DNA of 64,000 nucleotides from Planctomicrobium piriforme (GTDB lineage: Bacteria > Planctomycetota > Planctomycetia > Planctomycetales > Planctomycetaceae), in contig CAMATH010000017.1 of the NCBI GenBank assembly GCA_945860955.1, forward strand, positions 1-64,000, read 5' to 3'. The translations under genes and the position numbers were made by a program. The notes under the pieces were generated by a model. It made no database searches. It had not been told where the DNA came from and worked only from the letters and a program-made list of their open reading frames with translations. Shown in pieces: positions 43,339-53,522 of the stretch (positions are counted from its first letter, which is position 1; each line of letters opens with the position of its first letter).

Positions 43339-45826
43339 GTCGCCCCAGACGCTCGCTTTCTCCCTCATTCGCGGTTTCCTCGAGAAACGTGAGCGAGATT
43401 CGCAGTTCATGGTCCGAGGGATCGCGGGCGAGCAGTCTCTGAAAGAGCCATTCGATTCGTTGACGCGGATCGCCGCTCGCCTCGCGGAGCAACCGCCGGG
43501 CGATCGAAGCGGACTGTTCGACGACAAACGGGTGATTGAGCAGAGCCAGCGCCTGCGGCGCGACCGTGCTGGGAGTCCGCGCCCCGGTGACACTGCTGGG
43601 GTCGGCGAAGTCAAACGCTTCGAACAGGTCGGGAATGGCGTTGCGGAAAACCGGGAGATAAACACTGCGACGCGTGCTGGTCAAAACGAACCCGTAGTCG
43701 GCATTGAGTGAGCGCGGATAGGTCGGTCCCCCCGACTCGTGCGACAGCTCGCCACTGGCGAGCAACATCCCGTCGCGCAATTCCTCGGCGTCGAGTCGGC
43801 GGTGCGCGTGGTGCCACAACAGCCGGTTGTCTGGGTCGATCGCTGTCCCGGTTGGAGAGTCGGCATCAGACAGTTGGTAAACGCGAGACAAGACGATCTG
43901 TCGAACCAGGCGTTTCGTCGACCATCCGTCGTCGACAAACGTTCGCGCCAGATGATCAAGCAACTCGGGATGGGTGGGGAGATCGCCGGTGGTGCCGAAG
44001 TTGTCAGTCGAACGGACCAATCCGCGTCCCAATAGCCAGTGCCAGACGCGATTCACATAGACCCGCGCGACGAGAGGATTTTCGGGAGCAGCCAACCAGT
44101 CGGCGAGTTGCCGACGACCGCTTTCGCCAGGGGGAATGGATTGTGACGGAGTGTCATTGACTGAAGTCACGCGTGAGAATTTTGGAAACCCGCGTGGCGC
44201 GACGGGACCACGACTGTGGACACTGCCCCGCAAATGGATGAATAGATCTTGCGGATCGGATTGCTCAACGATCGACATTGCCTTGGGCCGAACGGGGGCG
44301 TTCGCCTGCAGTTTCTTGAATTCCACTTCGAGATCACTCACCGCGGATCGGAGTCGGGTCAATTCCCGCTCGGCTTCCGGCGACGTGGGTGGCACCTCCG
44401 CATTTGGTTTCGTTACAGCGGCGGGGGAGTCGGCCTCCGCCACGACCGGCAGGAACTGGACGGCGTCGGCGACCACGTGCCCCTTCGTTTCGGTGTTGCC
44501 GACGATCACATACCCTGCCCCGTTCGCCTCAAAGCGGAACTTGCCGAGAGAAATCCAGACGCGGTCAATGGGAGGTGCCTTTTGCTGATCGACAAAAACG
44601 GTCTGTTCTCCATCGGCGCTGAAGACGGTCACCGGCGCGCGCGGAGTGCGGTTACCCCCGGGCGTGTACGCGAAGCGGACTTCGTATTGCCCCGCATTTG
44701 GAATGTCGGGCTGAAACGTGAGACTCTTGTCCCCCTTGCCCGAATCCTGGTCATGCAGATAGCCGTCACCAACGTAGGGGGAGACGCTGGTGGATTGCGT
44801 CCATTCCCCGACTTTTCGGGCTTTCGAATCGTCAATCACGATTCCGGGCAGTTTGGAAACGGCGATCGACTTCACAGTCGCGGCATCGTTCGTCACTTTC
44901 GCGAGCGCATTCTTCGCCGCGTCGAGCCGGGCTTTCACCGCAGCAAGTTCCGCATCAAACTGAGCGAGTGGTGCCTCCTGTTCGGGTTCGAGGGGCAACG
45001 GAACTTCGAGCCATTTGGAAACGTTTTCATGCGCCAGCGCCTTCGCCCCTTTCAGGATGCCCGCCAATCCGTAGTACTCCGCAGTCGAAATCGGATCGAA
45101 CTTGTGATCGTGACAACGGGCGCACGCGAGTGTCTGTCCCAGGAACCCGCGACCGATGAGATCAAGCTGATCGTCGATCAGATCCATTTCGAGTTGCGGC
45201 TTGTCTTGTTCCTCGAGATTGGTGTTCCCGAGCATCAGGACCGTGGTGGCGACCAGACGTCGACGGCGATCTTCCAGCGTGTTCGACGGGAGCAGATCTC
45301 CCGCGATTTGTTCCCGCACGAATTGATCGTACGGCAGGTCGGCGTTGAACGCGTCAATGACATAGTCGCGATATCGCCACGCCTCGGGAAAAATGAAGCC
45401 ACGGAGCGTCAACGACTCGGCGAACCGGGCGACGTCGAGCCAATGACGCCCCCAGCGTTGACCAAACCGAGGATCGGCGAGCATGCGGTCGACGGTTCGC
45501 TCAAGCGCGTCGGGCCGATCATCGGCGAGAAACGTGGCGAGATCGGCCGGTTCAGGAGGCAATCCCCACAGGTCAAACGACAGTCGGCGATACAGCGTGC
45601 GATGGTCGGCTGCCGCGACCGGTTCGACTTCTTCCTCTTCCAGCCTGTTCAGCACGAATCGATCGATCGAACTGACTGGCCAATGGAGGTTGCGAACGTG
45701 CGGAGTCGCCGGGTGCCCCAACGGGACGTAGGCCCAATGCACATCCGGCTCAGCCGTTAGGCCGGTGGTGGCCAGCGCGATCCAGGAGTACAACACGCTG
45801 GCAGTACGAAGAATGCAGTTCGACAT
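43292..45826 (-). CDS. DUF1549/DUF1553 protein with golvesin-C-like domain
   Basis: An 844-residue exported protein with a signal-type N-terminus (VLYSWIALATTGLTA). DUF1549 spans about 50-260, with RLSFDLWGLPPEPADL, RWGRHWLDVARFAES and CARCHDHKFDPIS. It has no N-terminal PSCyt1 cytochrome domain, unlike the protein at 22793. Residues about 335-465 resemble a golvesin/xanthan-lyase-type beta-sandwich (AGQYEVRFAYTPGGNRTPRA; VVADAVQFLP). A coiled region links to DUF1553 (NPLVARVYVNRVWHWLLGRG; SRVYQLS). The gene ends inside the 3' end of the convergent PQQ-propeller gene. Confidence 0.93.
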   Translation of the reverse strand: MSNCILRTASVLYSWIALATTGLTAEPDVHWAYVPLGHPATPHVRNLHWPVSSIDRFVLNRLEEEEVEPVAAADHRTLYRRLSFDLWGLPPEPADLATFLADDRPDALERTVDRMLADPRFGQRWGRHWLDVARFAESLTLRGFIFPEAWRYRDYVIDAFNADLPYDQFVREQIAGDLLPSNTLEDRRRRLVATTVLMLGNTNLEEQDKPQLEMDLIDDQLDLIGRGFLGQTLACARCHDHKFDPISTAEYYGLAGILKGAKALAHENVSKWLEVPLPLEPEQEAPLAQFDAELAAVKARLDAAKNALAKVTNDAATVKSIAVSKLPGIVIDDSKARKVGEWTQSTSVSPYVGDGYLHDQDSGKGDKSLTFQPDIPNAGQYEVRFAYTPGGNRTPRAPVTVFSADGEQTVFVDQQKAPPIDRVWISLGKFRFEANGAGYVIVGNTETKGHVVADAVQFLPVVAEADSPAAVTKPNAEVPPTSPEAERELTRLRSAVSDLEVEFKKLQANAPVRPKAMSIVEQSDPQDLFIHLRGSVHSRGPVAPRGFPKFSRVTSVNDTPSQSIPPGESGRRQLADWLAAPENPLVARVYVNRVWHWLLGRGLVRSTDNFGTTGDLPTHPELLDHLARTFVDDGWSTKRLVRQIVLSRVYQLSDADSPTGTAIDPDNRLLWHHAHRRLDAEELRDGMLLASGELSHESGGPTYPRSLNADYGFVLTSTRRSVYLPVFRNAIPDLFEAFDFADPSSVTGARTPSTVAPQALALLNHPFVVEQSASIARRLLREASGDPRQRIEWLFQRLLARDPSDHELRISLTFLEETANEGESERLGRLIQSVLGTIEFRYVR

Positions 45827-45855
45827 GCTGGCGAGTCCAACGCATCAGGTGTGGC

Positions 45856-46710
45856 TCAGCGTTTTTCGCGCTGGAGAATGTACAATGACTGCTCCGAGTT
45901 TTCGTCTGCCGAGAAATCCACGGGACGAATCCCGTCAACTCCGAGGCAGATTTTCAAAGTGTCTCCATCTCGGCGGTAGATTCCCCGCTGAATCTCGTCC
46001 TTGTTGTCGCCATCGGCATGAATCATGTCAAATTGGGCGGGGTGCAATTTGGGATTGAGTTTGACGATGTAGTTCGTGAATCCGGGCTCACCGGGAACGA
46101 ATGCCAGTTTGTCGCCGACGAAAACCAGCTTGAGAACCATCAACTCCGCAGGTGCTGCCGTTCCATTCGAAACGAGCGACGTGAGCTTCCAAACTCCCTG
46201 AATCCCCGCTTTCTCTTTTCGAACCGGATCTCTGTCCGTCGGCGTTTCCACGGAAAACACAAACTGGGGATCACCAATCCGGACGACCGTGGGGGCAGTT
46301 TTGTAGATCGCGAACGTGACACTCTTCTTGTAGCGGACGGGCCCCACCGAGATCTGGGAAAGCACCACTTCGGAACCGTCCCGGTTCAACTTCCACTGAC
46401 CGCTGACCTCGTCGGCTTCGATCTTTTCCCCCACCAGTTGTTCCAGCAACGGAGCGGGAATTGGTCCCTTGCCACTGGCGATTACAAAATCCGTCTCGGT
46501 GAAAACCCACTGAAAGTCCGCAGTATGGGACTTCTTGTCGGGGGTGAAATAGTGATTGAAACTCAGATTCCGGACCGCTTTGGCGGTGACGGGGCCGTAA
46601 TCACCTTGAGCCCAAACCGAACCGGTGCCGACCGCGAACACGGCCAATGCCACGAACGCTAACAGTGCAAATCGCAAATAGCCGCAACCGTCCACCGATC
46701 TGGTCATCAT
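45856..46710 (-). CDS. TIGR03067 domain exported protein
   Basis: The ATG at 46710 (284 residues) has GGAG about 6 nt upstream. The N-terminus is a signal peptide (LLAFVALAVFAVGTGSVWAQ). The C-terminal half (about 175-284) shows the TIGR03067 pattern, GIQGVWKLTSLVSNGTAAP, LKLVFVGDKLAFV and GIYRRDGDTLKICLG, a lipocalin-like beta domain common in planctomycetes and verrucomicrobia; function unknown. The first half is beta-rich and unrecognised. It follows the DUF1549/DUF1553 gene by position on the same strand, with 29 bp between, so the two may be co-transcribed. Confidence 0.85.
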   Translation of the reverse strand: MMTRSVDGCGYLRFALLAFVALAVFAVGTGSVWAQGDYGPVTAKAVRNLSFNHYFTPDKKSHTADFQWVFTETDFVIASGKGPIPAPLLEQLVGEKIEADEVSGQWKLNRDGSEVVLSQISVGPVRYKKSVTFAIYKTAPTVVRIGDPQFVFSVETPTDRDPVRKEKAGIQGVWKLTSLVSNGTAAPAELMVLKLVFVGDKLAFVPGEPGFTNYIVKLNPKLHPAQFDMIHADGDNKDEIQRGIYRRDGDTLKICLGVDGIRPVDFSADENSEQSLYILQREKR

Positions 46711-46800
46711 TCCCAACTCCGCGAGAGAGTTTTCAAATCCGCGACACACCGGGCCGAGAGAGACCTCTGAGGGAACCTTCTCGCAACGGCACAGTCGACT

Positions 46801-49800
46801 TCACTCCATTCCGAGCCATTCCTGCAACGACCGCACATCCTGCACCGGGCTTTCCGCGAGCGCCTCGATCGCTTGAACGGCGGCGATGCATCCCGCCAGA
46901 GTCGTGACGCACGGGACACCATGTGCTACGGCCGAAGAGCGAATCTTTCCTTCGTCGGTTCGCGCCCCCTTGCCGCACGGGGTGTTGAAGATCACCTGGA
47001 TCTCGCCATTCGCGAGGAAATCGAGCAGATTGGGGCGACCTTCCTGCAACTTGCGAATCGATTCGATCGCGATCCCCGCATCACGCAAAATCCGGGCCGT
47101 TCCCGAGGTTCCCCGCAGCCGGAATCCCAATCGCTGCAACGTTTTGGCCGACTCGATGAACGCCCCCTTGTCGGTTTTGGCCAGACTGATGAACACGGTG
47201 CCTTTGGTCGGGAGGGCGTTGCCGGCGGCGACTTGGCTCTTGGCGAACGCGATTTCAAACCGCCGATCGATCCCCATCACCTCCCCGGTCGAACGCATTT
47301 CGGGGCCTAGAATGATGTCGACGCCGGCGAATTTGACGAACGGAAACACGCTTTCCTTCACCGACGTGTAAGCGGGCCAGGCTTCCTTTGTCACCCCCTG
47401 CTCCCGCAACGTGACCCCCGCCATGATCTTGGCCGCGATTTTGGGGAGCGGAACACCAGTTGCTTTCGCCACAAACGGACTGGTACGGCTCGCCCGGGGA
47501 TTCACTTCGAGAACATAGACCTGCTGCTGCCCGTCGACCTCCTTGACGGCGAACTGAATGTTCATCAGTCCGCGGACGTTGAGCGCCTTCGCCAGCGAGT
47601 AGGTCGCCTGACGAATTTCTGCGATCGTTGACTCGGGAAGTGAATAGGGGGGCAGCGCGCACGCCGAATCTCCCGAGTGGACCCCCGCCTGTTCGACGTG
47701 TTGCATTATGCCGCCGATGATGGTGAGTTCACCGTCGGCCATTGCATCGACGTCGACCTCGCTGGCATCCTCCAGGAATTTGTCGATCAGAACGGGATGG
47801 TCGGGAGAAGCTTCGACCGCCTTCGTCATGTAGTTGACGAGCGTCGCCTCGTCGTAACAGATCTCCATCGCCCGCCCACCGAGAACGTAGCTGGGACGAA
47901 CGAGAATCGGGTAGCCAATTTTTTGTGCCGCCAGACGGGCCGCTTCCACATTCGTGGCCGTGCCGTTCGGCGGCTGGCGCAGCCGGAGTTTCTCAATAAT
48001 CGCCTGGAATCGCTGCCGATCTTCGGCGGCATCTATCATATCGGGACTGGTCCCGACGATCTTGACACCAGCGGCCTCCAGCCCGCGTGCGAGGTTCAGG
48101 GGCGTCTGTCCGCCAAACTGCACGATGACGCCGTCGGGATTCAACCGGTCACAAATGTTGAGGACGTCTTCGGTGGTCAGCGGCTCAAAGAACAACAGGT
48201 CCGAAGTGTCATAGTCGGTCGACACCGTTTCGGGATTGGAATTGACCATGATGCTCTCCACGCCAAGTTCGCGCAGTGCGAACGACGCCTGACAACAACA
48301 GTAATCGAATTCAATCCCCTGGCCGATGCGATTGGGCCCCCCGCCAAGAATCATGATCCGCCGCTTGCCGGGTGGGGCCGGCGGGGGCGACTCGTCTTCC
48401 GACTCGTAGGTCGAATAGTAGTACGGGGTGAACGCCTCGAACTCGGCGGCGCAGGTGTCGACTTGCTTAAAGACCGCTTCGATTCCCCGCGATTTCCGGT
48501 ACTTGCGGACGCCCATTTCGTCCGAATCCCACCACCACGCGAGTTGCCGGTCGGAATATCCGGCCCGCTTCGCGCGGCGGAGCAGATCGTCACCAACAAG
48601 CTCCAGACGCTCGATTTGCGCAATCTCGGACTCGAACTGAACCAGTTCTTCAATGTGCTGCAGGAACCAGCGGTCGATGTTCGAAAGCTGGTACACCTGG
48701 TCGACGGTCATCCCCGCTTTGAATGCGTAGCGGATGTAGAAGATTCGTTCGGCGTTGGGAGTCGCCAATTTGTTTTCGATCTCATCGAAGGTGGGCTGTT
48801 GGTCGGTGCCCCACAGATCCTTCTTTCCCCCGCCGAGACCGAAATGACCGATTTCCAACCCGCGAATCGCCTTCTGCAACGACTCCTTAAACGTTCGCCC
48901 GATCGCCATCGTTTCGCCGACCGACTTCATCTGCACCGTGAGTACCGGGTCAGCTTCGGGGAATTTTTCGAAAGTCCAGCGTGGGAACTTCGTCACGACG
49001 TAGTCGATCGTCGGCTCGAAACAGGCGAGCGTCTCTCGGGTGATGTCGTTCGGGATCTCATCCAGTCGGTATCCCACCGCCAACTTCGCCGCGATTTTCG
49101 CGATGGGAAAACCGGTCGCTTTCGAGGCGAGAGCGCTCGAACGGCTGACGCGGGGATTCATTTCGATCACGACCATCCGTCCGGTCTGGGGATGAATCGC
49201 GAACTGCACATTGGAGCCGCCCGTTTCGACGCCGATCTCACGCATGACGTTGATCGTCGCGTCACGCATCAACTGGTATTCTTTGTCGGTAAGGGTTTGC
49301 GCCGGGGCGACAGTGATTGAATCCCCGGTATGCACCCCCATCGGGTCGAAATTCTCGATGGAACAGATGATGACGACGTTGTCGGCGACATCGCGCATCA
49401 CCTCCATCTCGTACTCTTTCCACCCGATCACCGATTCTTCCAGCAGCACCTCGCTGACAGGGGACATCGCCAGTCCGTGCGCGATCTTGCTTTCGAACTC
49501 GTCCCGGTTGTAAGCGATGCCCCCCCCTGCCCCGCCCAACGTGAAGCTCGCCCGGATGATGACTGGCAGCCCCAATTCCCTGAGCGCCGCTCGCCCCTCG
49601 TCCATTGTGCGCACCGTCACGCTGCGGGGGACGTCGAGACCGATTTTCACCATCGCCCGCTTAAACGAATCGCGCCCTTCCGCCTTTTCAATGACCTCCT
49701 GCTTGGCACCGATCAACTCGCAATTGTACTTCGCCAGAATCCCCCGTTTGGCCAATTCCATCGCCGTGTTGAGGCCGGTTTGCCCCCCCAACGTCGGCAA

Positions 49801-50058
49801 CAGCGCATCGGGGCGCTCGCGTTCAATGATCTTTTCGACGTATTGCCAGGTGATCGGCTCAATGTACGTCCGACGCGCCGTTTCCGGGTCGGTCATAATC
49901 GTCGCCGGATTTGAATTCACCAGAACGACGTCGTATCCCTCTTCACGCAGCGCCTTGCAGGCCTGCGTGCCCGAATAGTCGAACTCGCACGCCTGTCCGA
50001 TCACAATCGGGCCAGAGCCAATGATGAGGATCTTGTGAATATCAGTTCGGCGGGGCAC
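46801..50058 (-). CDS. carB: Carbamoyl-phosphate synthase large subunit
   Basis: A 1085-residue protein of the usual length, with a GTG start ([22 protein letters not shown]). Two homologous halves each carry a pre-ATP-grasp and an ATP-grasp domain (first: [16 protein letters not shown]; second: [16 protein letters not shown]), separated by the helical oligomerisation domain, and a C-terminal MGS-like allosteric domain ([20 protein letters not shown]). It makes carbamoyl phosphate from bicarbonate, ammonia and two ATP for pyrimidine and arginine synthesis. The small subunit carA is not in the window. Confidence 0.98.
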   Translation of the reverse strand: MPRRTDIHKILIIGSGPIVIGQACEFDYSGTQACKALREEGYDVVLVNSNPATIMTDPETARRTYIEPITWQYVEKIIERERPDALLPTLGGQTGLNTAMELAKRGILAKYNCELIGAKQEVIEKAEGRDSFKRAMVKIGLDVPRSVTVRTMDEGRAALRELGLPVIIRASFTLGGAGGGIAYNRDEFESKIAHGLAMSPVSEVLLEESVIGWKEYEMEVMRDVADNVVIICSIENFDPMGVHTGDSITVAPAQTLTDKEYQLMRDATINVMREIGVETGGSNVQFAIHPQTGRMVVIEMNPRVSRSSALASKATGFPIAKIAAKLAVGYRLDEIPNDITRETLACFEPTIDYVVTKFPRWTFEKFPEADPVLTVQMKSVGETMAIGRTFKESLQKAIRGLEIGHFGLGGGKKDLWGTDQQPTFDEIENKLATPNAERIFYIRYAFKAGMTVDQVYQLSNIDRWFLQHIEELVQFESEIAQIERLELVGDDLLRRAKRAGYSDRQLAWWWDSDEMGVRKYRKSRGIEAVFKQVDTCAAEFEAFTPYYYSTYESEDESPPPAPPGKRRIMILGGGPNRIGQGIEFDYCCCQASFALRELGVESIMVNSNPETVSTDYDTSDLLFFEPLTTEDVLNICDRLNPDGVIVQFGGQTPLNLARGLEAAGVKIVGTSPDMIDAAEDRQRFQAIIEKLRLRQPPNGTATNVEAARLAAQKIGYPILVRPSYVLGGRAMEICYDEATLVNYMTKAVEASPDHPVLIDKFLEDASEVDVDAMADGELTIIGGIMQHVEQAGVHSGDSACALPPYSLPESTIAEIRQATYSLAKALNVRGLMNIQFAVKEVDGQQQVYVLEVNPRASRTSPFVAKATGVPLPKIAAKIMAGVTLREQGVTKEAWPAYTSVKESVFPFVKFAGVDIILGPEMRSTGEVMGIDRRFEIAFAKSQVAAGNALPTKGTVFISLAKTDKGAFIESAKTLQRLGFRLRGTSGTARILRDAGIAIESIRKLQEGRPNLLDFLANGEIQVIFNTPCGKGARTDEGKIRSSAVAHGVPCVTTLAGCIAAVQAIEALAESPVQDVRSLQEWLGME

Positions 50059-50471
50059 TTCGGAACTTCGTCGTTGGACAGCAAGGCAGGACCAGTGAGC
50101 CGACCGAGTGTCGTTAACGGAAGTTCAATCGACGGCGCAGACCCCGATCCCAAGACTGCCCGCACGCGGGAGGGGCGACTTCCGGTTCGGCGCGAAACGC
50201 GAACCAGAATCGTATCGGAAAGGTCTGGCGCGACGGTGTTTCCGGCGGACCGCCAGCGGCTCGAAACTGCCGAATGTTAGCAGTTTGTTAGGGATGCGGA
50301 AAGGCAGTCGCGCGGATGAGATTTTTCCCCGGCGTTGACGTATGGCATCACGGGGGTGTAGGTTGCGGAAGCTACGAACGCGATCTGGCTTGATTAAGCT
50401 GGCTGGCGGCTGACACCGCCCCGCTCGCCAGAGAATTCCTTTGTCACCCGGTTCAGGATTGTGGACGCCGA
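50059..50471. promoter_or_regulatory. Divergent intergenic region, carB / POT transporter
   Basis: A 413-bp region without a convincing gene. TTGACG at 50335-50340 followed about 18 bp later by TAGGTT could be a weak sigma-70 promoter for the transporter. No riboswitch or PyrR-type structure was recognised on the carB side. Confidence 0.35.
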
Positions 50472-51887
50472 ATGTCGAAGCCGAAATTTCTGACCGCCCC
50501 CGTCGCTTCCGAAAAGATGCCGGGTGGCATTCCGTTCATTATCGGCAACGAGACGGCCGAACGCTTCAGTTTCTATGGGATGAAGGCCATTCTGGTGGCG
50601 TTCATGACCAAATTTCTGGTCGACGCGGCGGGCAATCCCGCCCCCATGAGCGACGACAACGCCAAAGCCTACTACCACCAGTTCGTGGCGGCGGCGTACT
50701 TCTTCCCGTTGCTCGGCGGCCCGATCGCCGACATGTTTCTCGGCAAGTATCGCACCATCATCTGGCTGTCGATCGTGTACTGCCTGGGACATTTGGCGCT
50801 GGCACTTGACGACACCCGTCTCGGGTTGCTGGCTGGCCTGTCACTGATCGCTCTGGGAACCGGGGCGATCAAGCCCTGCGTCTCGGCGCACGTCGGGGAC
50901 CAGTTCGGCAAATCGAACGCCCACAAACTTGAGAAAGTATTCGGTTGGTTTTACGTGGCAATCAACGTCGGGGCGTTTGTTTCGTCGTTGTTGACTCCGT
51001 GGCTGCTCAAGGAATTCCCCACCTGGTTGAAGACGAATTATCCACAATTCGCGCCGACCGATCCTGCGGCCTTGAGTCGACTCGGGCCGCACGTCGCGTT
51101 TGGCGTTCCCGGCGTCTTGATGCTCCTGGCGACGCTGATTTTCTGGCTGGGTCGCAACCGTTATGTCCACGTCCCGCCGCGCGGTGTGCCGGCGGTGATG
51201 TCGTCGCTGAAGGGGGAAGGGGGAAAAGCCCTGTTGCGGCTCATCCCGTTGTATTGCTTCATCGCGGTCTTCTGGGCGCTGTACGACCAGACGGGCGCGG
51301 CGTGGGTATTGCAGGCCGAGAAAATGGATCGAAATTGGCTGGGGATCCTCTGGGATGAATCGCAGGTCCAGGCGATCAATCCCGCGTTGATCCTGGCCTA
51401 CGTCCCGTTGTTCAGTTTTGTGATTTTCCCGACGATCCAGAAGTTCGTGAACTTCAAATCGATGGCCCGCGTCGCCGTCGGCCTGTTTCTGATGGTCGCG
51501 GCGTTTGGCATCACCGCGATCGCGCAAGACAAGCTCGACGCGGCGCACACGGTCAGCATCGAATGGCAACTGGTCGCCTATCTCATCATTACCGCCGCCG
51601 AGGTTCTGGTGTCGGTCACGTGTCTGGAATTCTCGTACACCCAGGCACCGGTTGAGGTGAAGTCGTTCATCATGGCGATGTATCTGGCGTCGGTGGGGGT
51701 GGGGAACGAAATGACCGCGATCATCAACAAGTTCATTCAGAATGCCGACGGGACTTCGAAGTTGCCCGGAGCGTCGTATTTCTGGTTCTTCACCTGGTCG
51801 ATGCTGGTGACCGCGTTCCTGTTTCTGCCGATCGCGTATTTCTACCGTGAGAAGGCGTACATTCAGGAAGAACAGCCCAGCGCGTGA
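50472..51887 (+). CDS. POT/PTR family proton-coupled oligopeptide transporter
   Basis: A 471-residue membrane protein with about 12 hydrophobic segments. The first helix carries [16 protein letters not shown], the ExxERF(x)YG proton-coupling motif of the family, and [24 protein letters not shown] matches the second signature. It imports di- and tripeptides or related compounds with protons. Its stop TGA shares one base with the ATG of the CoA-transferase gene (TGATG), so the two are translationally coupled, although a functional tie is not obvious. Confidence 0.93.
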   Translation: MSKPKFLTAPVASEKMPGGIPFIIGNETAERFSFYGMKAILVAFMTKFLVDAAGNPAPMSDDNAKAYYHQFVAAAYFFPLLGGPIADMFLGKYRTIIWLSIVYCLGHLALALDDTRLGLLAGLSLIALGTGAIKPCVSAHVGDQFGKSNAHKLEKVFGWFYVAINVGAFVSSLLTPWLLKEFPTWLKTNYPQFAPTDPAALSRLGPHVAFGVPGVLMLLATLIFWLGRNRYVHVPPRGVPAVMSSLKGEGGKALLRLIPLYCFIAVFWALYDQTGAAWVLQAEKMDRNWLGILWDESQVQAINPALILAYVPLFSFVIFPTIQKFVNFKSMARVAVGLFLMVAAFGITAIAQDKLDAAHTVSIEWQLVAYLIITAAEVLVSVTCLEFSYTQAPVEVKSFIMAMYLASVGVGNEMTAIINKFIQNADGTSKLPGASYFWFFTWSMLVTAFLFLPIAYFYREKAYIQEEQPSA

Positions 51888-53434
51888 TGCAATCGCCCCG
51901 TGACGCCAAACTCTGCTCGGCCGATGAGGCTGTGGCACGGATTGCCGACGGTCGGACGGTCGCTTCCGGGGGATTCGTCGGTGCGGCACATCCCGAAGCG
52001 CTCACCGCCGCTCTGGAACGTCGATTCCTCGCGACCGGTTCCCCGCGCGGACTCTCCTTGATTTACGGCGCGGGGCAGGGAGATGGCAAATCACGCGGCA
52101 TGAACCACCTGGCGCACGAGAGATTGATCTCGCGCGCCATCGGCGGGCATTGGGGACTGGCTCCCGGTCTGGGCCGACTGGCGCTGGCCGGAAAAATCGC
52201 TGCCTACAATTTTCCGCAGGGGGTCATCTGCCAGCTCTTCCGCGATATCGCCGCCGGCCGGCCGGGGTGCATCACCCACGTCGGGCTGGGGACATTTATC
52301 GACCCCATCCACGGCGGAGGTCGGCTGAACGACCAGACGCCGGACGACCTGGTTGAAAGGGTGGAACTCGGCGGTCGCACCTGGCTCTGGTACAAGGCGT
52401 TGCCGATCCATGTCGGTCTGATTCGCGCGTCGGCGGCCGACCCGTGGGGCAACCTGTCGATGGAAGACGAAGCGATTGTTGGAGAGGTGCTGCCGATCGC
52501 GCAGGCGGCGCACAACTGCGGCGGCATCGTGCTCGCCCAGGTGAAACGACTGCTCGACGAGCCGTTGCCCCCTCAGCGGGTGCGCGTTCCGGGAATTCTC
52601 GTGGACCGGATCGTGGTGGCCGAACCGCACGAACAGGAACAGACGTTTGGTGAAGCGTTCAATCCGGAATACTGCTCTCCGGCCCCATGGTCCCCGATAG
52701 GACGGGACGGTGGAGGCGGGTCACCACGCGCTCCGATGCGGTTGGACGAGCGGCGGATCATCGCCGAGCGGGCGTGTGATGAACTGCGGGATGGCGCGAT
52801 TGTGAACCTGGGAATCGGGATGCCGGAGGGGATCGCGCGCGTGGCGGCCGAGCGGGGTCTGCTGGACCGGGTGACGCTGACGGTCGAAAGCGGTCCGATC
52901 GGGGGAATGCCGGCGGGGGGGCTGAGTTTTGGGGCCGCCCATTTTCCTCAGGCGATTGTCGATCAGCCGGCCCAGTTCGATTTCTACGACGGACGCGGAC
53001 TGGACTTCGCGGCGTTGGGGGCGGCGCAGGTCGACGCGTCGGGAAATGTGAACGTCGGCCGATTCGGAACGCGGTTCGCCGGCGTGGGGGGATTCGTGAA
53101 CATCACGCAGACCGCGAAACGGCTGGTGTTTTGTGGCACACTGACGGCGGGGGGCCTGGAGGTCCGCGTCGAGGATGGTCGGCTGGAAATCGTGCGGGAA
53201 GGCTCGGTCCGGAAGTTCGTTCCCAAAGTCGAATTGCTGACGTTCAGCGCCGAGCGCAGCCGCCAGATCGGCCAGGAGGTGTTGTACGTCACTGAGCGGG
53301 CGGTATTCCGCCTGGGAACCGACGGCTTGGAACTGATCGAAGTTGCCCCAGGAATTGATGTGGAATCCCAGATTATCAGGCAGATGGGATTCCGGCCGCG
53401 TGTTTCCGGTGTCAAACCGATGCGCGGATTTTAG
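51887..53434 (+). CDS. Fused-subunit CoA-transferase family I
   Basis: The ATG at 51887 overlaps the transporter stop by one base; the GTG one codon earlier is unlikely. The 515-residue protein joins the alpha- and beta-type halves: the alpha half has [16 protein letters not shown] and [25 protein letters not shown], with [11 protein letters not shown]; the beta half has [14 protein letters not shown] and [14 protein letters not shown], where Glu near 331 is the expected covalent catalytic residue. This resembles propionate/acetate CoA-transferases (YdiF/Pct type), which move CoA between short-chain acids. The exact substrate cannot be read from sequence. Confidence 0.92.
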   Translation: MQSPRDAKLCSADEAVARIADGRTVASGGFVGAAHPEALTAALERRFLATGSPRGLSLIYGAGQGDGKSRGMNHLAHERLISRAIGGHWGLAPGLGRLALAGKIAAYNFPQGVICQLFRDIAAGRPGCITHVGLGTFIDPIHGGGRLNDQTPDDLVERVELGGRTWLWYKALPIHVGLIRASAADPWGNLSMEDEAIVGEVLPIAQAAHNCGGIVLAQVKRLLDEPLPPQRVRVPGILVDRIVVAEPHEQEQTFGEAFNPEYCSPAPWSPIGRDGGGGSPRAPMRLDERRIIAERACDELRDGAIVNLGIGMPEGIARVAAERGLLDRVTLTVESGPIGGMPAGGLSFGAAHFPQAIVDQPAQFDFYDGRGLDFAALGAAQVDASGNVNVGRFGTRFAGVGGFVNITQTAKRLVFCGTLTAGGLEVRVEDGRLEIVREGSVRKFVPKVELLTFSAERSRQIGQEVLYVTERAVFRLGTDGLELIEVAPGIDVESQIIRQMGFRPRVSGVKPMRGF

Positions 53435-53465
53435 AGTTCGTGCCAGACCTTGCGTCCTTCGGTCC

Positions 53466-53496
53466 TGACCGGTGGCCGACATCTGGAAACCGGTCA
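53466..53496. terminator. Inverted repeat between CoA-transferase and dxs
   Basis: TGACCGGT (53466-53473) and ACCGGTCA (53489-53496) form an 8-bp perfect stem with a 15-nt loop, between two converging genes. Position suggests a shared terminator; there is no clear T-tract. Confidence 0.4.
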
Positions 53497-53522
53497 AGTT
53501 TGCGCGACGAAAAAAGACCCTG

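Noticed and set aside
47677-49320. A 547-codon plus-strand frame inside carB
   Set aside because: Antisense shadow of carB.
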